Source: Erysipelotrichia bacterium
Lineage (GTDB): Bacteria > Bacillota_I > Bacilli_A > RFN20 > CAG-826
Length of the DNA: 11,402 nt
Direction: 5' to 3'
Assembly: GCA_012971835.1 (NCBI GenBank)
Contig: JAAZFR010000058.1
Span: 1-11,402, forward strand
Shown: positions 7,452 to 11,402 of the stretch, piece by piece
Position numbering within the stretch: position 1 is the first letter of the stretch
Layout of the letters: the number at the start of each line of letters is the position of its first letter
Made by a program: the position numbers and the translations under genes
The notes under the pieces: generated by a model
Database searches by the model: none
Told to the model about the DNA's origin: nothing
Seen by the model: only the letters and a program-made list of their open reading frames with translations

Positions 7452-8223
7452 AGCCTTAATTCGCAAACTCGCAACGCGTTTTCCTAAACGATTGGCCGAC
7501 AAAGGCGATCATATTGGTTTAATGACCGGTCAATTAAAAGAAGAAACGCGAACAATCGTTGTCTGTCTTGATTTTGATGAAGAAGTAATGCATAGAATCG
7601 AACAACTAGAAAATCCTAATGTTGACCTCATCTTAACTCATCATCCTTATTTGTACGGCACTCGCTATCGCGTTTTTAAAAGCGATGAAATCAAAAAGAG
7701 ACTAACCGAAAAAGTCGATGCCCTAAAAATTCCAATTTATAGCATGCACACTAATTTCGACAGTGGCAAAGACGGCATGAATGATGCTTTAGCTTCAGCC
7801 CTTGGCTTACTTGATGTCAAACCCTTGGAAACTGCTCCGATGGCACGGGGCGGACGTCTTCGCACCAAAATGAAGGTCGAGAATTTTGCTAAAGAAGCTG
7901 CACAATTATTAAAAGTTCCTTATGGCCTTTTGACATCAGCTGGCAAACAAGAAATTCAGACAGTGGCCATCATCGGCGGTGGGGGGAGTTATTTTTATCA
8001 AAATGCTCTTCTTGAAGGATATGATCTTTATATAAGCGGCGATGCCCCTCATCATGTGCGGCGTGATATCATCGCTCGAAAATACAACTATCTTGATTTA
8101 CCACACGAAATTGAGCGCATTTTTATTTCGCAGATGAGTAAGATATTACAAGAAATGGATAGTGATTTAGAAATTATCGCCATCAATCACGAAGAAACAC
8201 CCAAAGTAATTAAAGCTTCTTGA
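7441..8223 (+). CDS. Nif3-family dinuclear metal protein (YqfO/YbgI-like, short form)
   Basis: This 260-residue protein belongs to the Nif3/DUF34 family, widely conserved proteins with a two-metal site whose cellular job is not settled. Visible metal-site residues are His67-His68 in LTHHPYLYG, HTNFD (103-107) with Asp107, the ISGDAPHH segment (198-205), and His222 with Glu225 near the C-terminus. The glycine-rich VAIIGGGGSYF (175-185) is also characteristic. B. subtilis YqfO is larger, about 370 residues, because a PII/CutA-like domain is inserted in the middle; that domain is missing here, so this is the compact form like E. coli YbgI. The ATG at 7441 overlaps the trmK stop by 11 nt, with GAGG near 7425-7428 as a weak ribosome binding site 11-12 nt upstream. 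It is the last gene of the plus-strand unit and overlaps ispH tail to tail by 14 bp. Confidence 0.92.
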   Translation: MKTKALIRKLATRFPKRLADKGDHIGLMTGQLKEETRTIVVCLDFDEEVMHRIEQLENPNVDLILTHHPYLYGTRYRVFKSDEIKKRLTEKVDALKIPIYSMHTNFDSGKDGMNDALASALGLLDVKPLETAPMARGGRLRTKMKVENFAKEAAQLLKVPYGLLTSAGKQEIQTVAIIGGGGSYFYQNALLEGYDLYISGDAPHHVRRDIIARKYNYLDLPHEIERIFISQMSKILQEMDSDLEIIAINHEETPKVIKAS

Positions 8224-9091
8224 GTAATTCAACGACACGATTCGTCGTTTCTAAAGGCGTTGAGGCCCCAGATACAACCGCGACATATTCAAGACCTATA
8301 AGGTCTTTTTTATTAATCTCCCTTTCGTTTAAAATACGAATAATTCTAGCAAAAGGTAAATGTTTACTCGCTATTTTAACAAGCGAAGCCGTATTGCTGC
8401 TATTTTCTCCGCCAACAACATAGACGAGTTGCGTTTCTCTTGGTAGTTTAAGCACAGCGTTTTGGCGAAGAAGAGTGGCGCTGCATATTTCGTCGGCAAG
8501 ACGAGCGCGAGGAATTAATTTTACTATCGTTTCATGCAAAGCTCTTAATTCGAGATGAGAAAGTGTTGTCTGATTAATTACTAATGGCGATGAATCTTGG
8601 ATTATATCTAAATCGAGGTTCTCGATTTTTTCGATTAATATAACATCATTGCTGATCGAGGCGGCAGCCATTGCTTCTGGGTGATTCTTCTTGCCGATAT
8701 AAATAACTTGATGACTATTTTTTAGTTCGTTTTTAATGATATGGTGGTTTGTATTCACCATCGGGCATGTAGCATCGTAGGCAATCATCATTTTTTCTTT
8801 GACGATTTGTTCAAGAGCTGTGTCATGACCATGAGCGGTAAAAACGATAATAGACCGCTCAGGAAGTTCTCTAAGAATCTGGCTAGGTGTTTTACTCTTA
8901 TCGCGCAGAGTCGTAATTCCTAACATAGTTAGTTCATTTATAACATCTTCGTTATGGACGATACTCCCTAAAACAAATACATCACCGGTTTGATGGCTTT
9001 CGCGGACCCTCTTAACAAGTTCGATAGCGCGAACGACACCTGTACAATAACCGTGAGGATTTGCAACAAAAACATTCATATGTTTAATCAT
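8210..9091 (-). CDS. ispH: 4-hydroxy-3-methylbut-2-enyl diphosphate reductase IspH (LytB)
   Basis: IspH is the iron-sulfur enzyme of the last MEP-pathway step. It reduces HMBPP to isopentenyl and dimethylallyl diphosphate, so this organism probably makes isoprenoids by the MEP route. The 293-residue protein has all three cluster cysteines: Cys16 (GYCTGVVRAI), Cys109 (DATCP) and Cys203 (EICSATLLRQ). The substrate-binding histidines His46 (VHN), His87 (TAHG) and His137 (NHPEA), the proton-relay Glu139, Thr175 in NQTTLS, GENSSNTASL (228-237) and SGAST (274-278) are also present. It starts at ATG 9091 with AAAGAGG at 9106-9100, 8 nt upstream; Met5 (9079) is a weaker alternative because it would be 20 nt from that site. 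It is the only minus-strand gene in the window. Its last 14 bp overlap nif3, and part of its 3' end doubles as an antisense hairpin (8291-8311). Confidence 0.97.
   Translation of the reverse strand: MIKHMNVFVANPHGYCTGVVRAIELVKRVRESHQTGDVFVLGSIVHNEDVINELTMLGITTLRDKSKTPSQILRELPERSIIVFTAHGHDTALEQIVKEKMMIAYDATCPMVNTNHHIIKNELKNSHQVIYIGKKNHPEAMAAASISNDVILIEKIENLDLDIIQDSSPLVINQTTLSHLELRALHETIVKLIPRARLADEICSATLLRQNAVLKLPRETQLVYVVGGENSSNTASLVKIASKHLPFARIIRILNEREINKKDLIGLEYVAVVSGASTPLETTNRVVELLKKL
8291..8311 (+). terminator. Candidate rho-independent terminator for the nif3 transcript, embedded in ispH
   Basis: On the plus strand AAGACCT (8291-8297), a 3-nt loop ATA, and AGGTCTT (8301-8307) form a perfect 7-bp stem. 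The stem runs into a T tract: T's are unbroken from 8306 to 8311, two of them in the stem. It lies 68 nt after the nif3 stop, where a plus-strand terminator is needed, and inside antisense ispH codons. On the minus strand no T-run follows, so it is one-directional. The stem has only three G-C pairs, so strength is uncertain. Confidence 0.45.
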
Positions 9092-9136
9092 AGCATAAGC
9101 CTCTTTATTCCGTGTATAATTATCAAGGAGTAAATT
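9092..9136. promoter_or_regulatory. Divergent ispH/cshB intergenic region with overlapping -10 elements
   Basis: Only 45 bp separate the divergent starts, and both genes must be expressed from here or from inside each other. On the plus strand TATAAT is at 9115-9120. On the minus strand GATAAT occupies 9124-9119, with TTAAAA at 9147-9142 as a -35 after a 17-bp spacer. The two -10s share the ATAATTAT palindrome at 9116-9123. The minus element would start transcription near 9112 and keep the ispH ribosome binding site. The plus element has no good -35, and its expected start near 9127 would cut into the cshB AAGGAG at 9125-9130, so its use for cshB is doubtful. Confidence 0.45.
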
Positions 9137-10495
9137 ATGAGTTTTAAATCATTCAATTTAAGTGAAAAAATGGTTAATAGCCTCGCTCGTCAAGGCTTTA
9201 TTTCACCTAGTTCAATTCAGACAAGAGTTATTCCCAAAGCGCTAAAAGGTGGAAACCTCGTTGCCCAAAGTGAAACCGGAAGCGGCAAGACTCACGCTTT
9301 TCTCGTTCCGATTATCGAAAACTTAAAAACCGATCTATCCTCATTACAAGCCATCATTATCGCCCCAACTAGAGAGCTGGCTAAACAAATATTTTCGTTT
9401 ATCAATTCTTTTAAAGAAGATTATTCTAATCTGAATGTTAAGCTATTTACAGGTGGAAAAGAAACGGAGAAATCTTACCGCGAAGGAATGATAATCCCAC
9501 ACATTGTTGTTGGCACACCAACGAGAATTAAGACAATTATAAGTGATTTATCATTACTTGATTTAAGTCAAGTTAATACATTTGTATTAGATGAAGCAGA
9601 TATGCTGATGGAGATGGGGTATTTTGTCGATGTTGATGCCATTTACAAAAAAATTAAACGCCCTCCGCAAATCATGGTTTTTTCAGCAACGCTCGAGTTT
9701 AATCTGCGTAAGCGTTTAGAAAAGTATGTCGGTGCTGACTTTGTTGTTGAAATGGATGATATAAAAACTGCCAAATCCGTAACCCACTATGCCATCGATA
9801 TTAAACACGGCGATAATTTGAAAGCTGTAAAAGTATTTATCGAGACTTTTAATCCTTATCTTTTACTAATCTTTGCAAGCCGTCGTGAAGAAGTGACAAT
9901 CATCAGCCAATATTTATCTAGTGTAGGTCATAAAAATATCACTCTTCACGGTAATATGAGTGTAAGAGAGCGAAAATCAGCGTACAAACTGATCGCTAGT
10001 AATAAATGCCGAATTATTGTCGCTAGTGATTTAGTAGCGCGAGGTCTCGACGTTAAAGATGTAACCGAAGTTTTAAATTACAATTTACCAAAAGATTCAA
10101 ACTACTATTTTCACCGCGCCGGAAGAACGGGTCGTTTTGGAGCTAAAGGACGTTGTTATACCTTTTACAATGCTGATTCGAGCAATCGCATCGAGCAATT
10201 GATTGAACAGGGAGCATCTTTCTCATACTTGGAACTCAAAAATGATACAATTATAGAAACAAATTCTCTCACTCGCCGTAAAACTAATAAGAAGAAAATC
10301 GATTCGGAACTCGAACGGCAAATTAAGTACGCTACTTCAAAAGCGAAAACAAATGTCGTGAAACCAGGCTATAAGAAAAAAGTCCGTGAAGCCGTGGCTA
10401 AGGTAAAACGAAAACATCGTCGCGAAATTATTCGCAAAGACATTCGTCGGCAACGAGTTGAGCGATATAAAAAGGAAGGTAATAAAAATGAGTAA
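9137..10495 (+). CDS. cshB: DEAD-box ATP-dependent RNA helicase, CshB-like
   Basis: DEAD-box helicases unwind short RNA duplexes using ATP; CshB-type members act in cold adaptation and RNA turnover or ribosome biogenesis. The 452-residue protein has every core motif: the Q motif region (FNLSEKMVNSLARQGF, with Gln28), motif I AQSETGSGKT (43-52), Ia PTRELA (77-82), Ib TPTR (127-130), DEAD (152-155), SAT (183-185), motif V ASDLVARGLD (296-305) and motif VI HRAGRTGR (326-333). A tail from about 378 to 450 is rich in Lys and Arg and probably binds RNA. AAGGAG at 9125-9130 lies 6 nt before the ATG. The gene name comes from its place between ispH and nfo, as in B. subtilis; sequence motifs alone only give the family. 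The stop overlaps nfo by 8 nt (ATGAGTAA). Confidence 0.9.
   Translation: MSFKSFNLSEKMVNSLARQGFISPSSIQTRVIPKALKGGNLVAQSETGSGKTHAFLVPIIENLKTDLSSLQAIIIAPTRELAKQIFSFINSFKEDYSNLNVKLFTGGKETEKSYREGMIIPHIVVGTPTRIKTIISDLSLLDLSQVNTFVLDEADMLMEMGYFVDVDAIYKKIKRPPQIMVFSATLEFNLRKRLEKYVGADFVVEMDDIKTAKSVTHYAIDIKHGDNLKAVKVFIETFNPYLLLIFASRREEVTIISQYLSSVGHKNITLHGNMSVRERKSAYKLIASNKCRIIVASDLVARGLDVKDVTEVLNYNLPKDSNYYFHRAGRTGRFGAKGRCYTFYNADSSNRIEQLIEQGASFSYLELKNDTIIETNSLTRRKTNKKKIDSELERQIKYATSKAKTNVVKPGYKKKVREAVAKVKRKHRREIIRKDIRRQRVERYKKEGNKNE
10473..10479 (+). promoter_or_regulatory. Ribosome binding site that fixes the nfo start
   Basis: AGGAAGG lies 8 nt before the ATG at 10488. An in-frame TTG at 10458 would add ten residues (MSDIKRKVIK), but it lies upstream of this site, has no ribosome binding site of its own, and endonuclease IV proteins normally begin close to the IGSHVS motif, as the ATG start gives. 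Confidence 0.88.
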
Positions 10496-11369
10496 ATTAT
10501 ACATTGGTTCGCATGTTTCGATGTCTGGTCCAGATTTTTATCTGGGCAGCGTCAAGGAAGCTTTATCATATGGCTCAAGCACCTTTATGTTTTATACAGG
10601 AGCGCCTCAAAACTCGATTCGCAAACCAACCGATGAATTAAAAATTAAAGAAGGCCGAAAACTAATTCAAGAAGCAGGCATTGATGAAAGTAAAATAGTT
10701 GTTCACGCTCCGTATATTATCAATATTGGCAATAAGACAAATTCCTCCGTCTATGAGTCATCAAAAGCTTTTTTAATTCAAGAATTAAAAAGAGTCCAAG
10801 CTTTCGGAGCTTCTATCCTTGTTCTTCATCCCGGTAGCCATGTTGGTTCAGGCATTGAAGTCGGTTTAGAATCGATTGTTGAAGCTTTAGATGAGGTTTT
10901 AGATAAAGATGGTACTAACGTCAAAATAGCGCTGGAAACGATGGCAGGCAAAGGCTCAGAAGTTGGCGCAAATTTTGAAGAAATCAGTCATCTTATAAAG
11001 AATGCTCGTCATCAAGATCGCCTTGGTGTGTGTCTTGATACTTGCCATATTAACGATGCGGGCATAAATGTGCATAATGTCGATGAAGTCTTAGCAAAAT
11101 TCGATCAAGTAATTGGACTTAATAAATTGCTTTGTTTACATGTTAATGATTCGAAAAACGTGATGGGGGCTCATAAAGACCGCCATGCGAATATCGGTTA
11201 TGGCGAAATCGGCTTTGAGACGATTCACGCTTATATTAAGCATCCTCGTTTAGAAAATATACCCAAAATATTAGAAACACCATACATCAACAATAAGCCA
11301 CCTTACAAAGAAGAAATCGCGATGCTTAGAAACGGAAAATTCATCGAAGGTTGGATTGATAAAATCTGA
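10488..11369 (+). CDS. nfo: Endonuclease IV (AP endonuclease)
   Basis: Endonuclease IV cleaves the DNA backbone 5' to abasic sites and removes 3' blocking groups in base excision repair. From ATG 10488 the protein has 293 residues, the family norm. It is a TIM barrel with a trinuclear zinc site, and all nine expected ligands can be placed: His73 (VHAPYIINI), His114 (HPGSH), Glu150 (ALETMAG), Asp184 and His187 (CLDTCH), His218 (LHVNDSK), Asp231 and His233 (DRHANIG), and Glu263 (ILETP). Small departures from the usual signatures are AGKG where AGQG is common and TCHINDAG where TCHAFAAG is common; neither removes a ligand. It overlaps cshB by 8 nt and is probably co-transcribed and translationally coupled with it. 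The cshB–nfo pairing also occurs in B. subtilis. No terminator is visible in the 33 bases after the stop. Confidence 0.97.
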   Translation: MSKLYIGSHVSMSGPDFYLGSVKEALSYGSSTFMFYTGAPQNSIRKPTDELKIKEGRKLIQEAGIDESKIVVHAPYIINIGNKTNSSVYESSKAFLIQELKRVQAFGASILVLHPGSHVGSGIEVGLESIVEALDEVLDKDGTNVKIALETMAGKGSEVGANFEEISHLIKNARHQDRLGVCLDTCHINDAGINVHNVDEVLAKFDQVIGLNKLLCLHVNDSKNVMGAHKDRHANIGYGEIGFETIHAYIKHPRLENIPKILETPYINNKPPYKEEIAMLRNGKFIEGWIDKI

Positions 11370-11402
11370 GATTAAATAGACAACAATAAAAATAGGATAT
11401 CA

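Noticed and set aside
9088..9096. Two-codon upstream ORF (ATG CTA TGA on the minus strand) overlapping the ispH start
   Set aside because: It would lie only 3 nt from the Shine-Dalgarno, which is too close; a chance ATG in a short leader explains it better.
10458..10487. N-terminal extension of nfo from a TTG at 10458
   Set aside because: The AGGAAGG at 10473-10479 lies downstream of that TTG and serves the ATG at 10488, which gives the usual endonuclease IV N-terminus.
1..11402. A hidden mobile, phage, CRISPR or defence system
   Set aside because: Every open frame of substance is a recognised housekeeping gene in conserved order, gaps total about 230 bp, and I see no direct-repeat arrays, terminal inverted repeats, integrase or transposase motifs, or a composition break.

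Overview
This window is a compact housekeeping region from a low-to-moderate-GC Gram-positive bacterium. The gene order ybeY–cdd–era–recO–glyS–dnaG–rpoD–trmK–nif3–ispH–cshB–nfo matches the Bacillus subtilis yqfG-to-yqfS neighbourhood, with several genes absent. Tryptophan is encoded by TGG and TGA serves as a stop (rpoD, nif3 and nfo end in TGA), so the code is standard and not the Mycoplasma/Spiroplasma one. The single-chain glycyl-tRNA synthetase, the lysine-rich extension on the primary sigma factor and the stripped-down gene order suggest a deep branch of Bacilli near Erysipelotrichales, Acholeplasmatales or uncultured RF39-like lineages. That placement is an inference and not firm.

Layout: bases 1-2092 hold the end of ybeY (rRNA maturation), then cdd (pyrimidine salvage), era (30S assembly GTPase) and recO (recombinational repair). 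These are packed with 0-1 nt between or across genes, so they are almost certainly one transcript. A probable promoter at 2116-2144 starts the next unit: glyS (translation), dnaG (primase), rpoD (primary sigma factor), trmK (tRNA m1A22 methylation) and a Nif3-family gene, ending at 8223. The dnaG–rpoD pair is the classic macromolecular-synthesis arrangement, here coupled to tRNA charging and modification. ispH (isoprenoid synthesis) lies on the minus strand; its 3' end overlaps nif3 by 14 bp. A 45-bp divergent gap separates ispH from cshB (DEAD-box RNA helicase) and nfo (endonuclease IV), which run on the plus strand and overlap by 8 bp.

Noncoding DNA is minimal: five gaps of 87, 46, 16, 45 and 33 bp. 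The most useful regulatory observations are a small hairpin plus T-run lying antisense inside the 3' part of ispH, which may terminate the nif3 transcript, and overlapping head-to-head -10 elements in the ispH/cshB gap. I see no mobile element, CRISPR array, tRNA or rRNA, phage gene, defence system or evident horizontally acquired segment. I do not find a convincing novel biological system here; the findings are modest deviations in well-known genes and their control regions.
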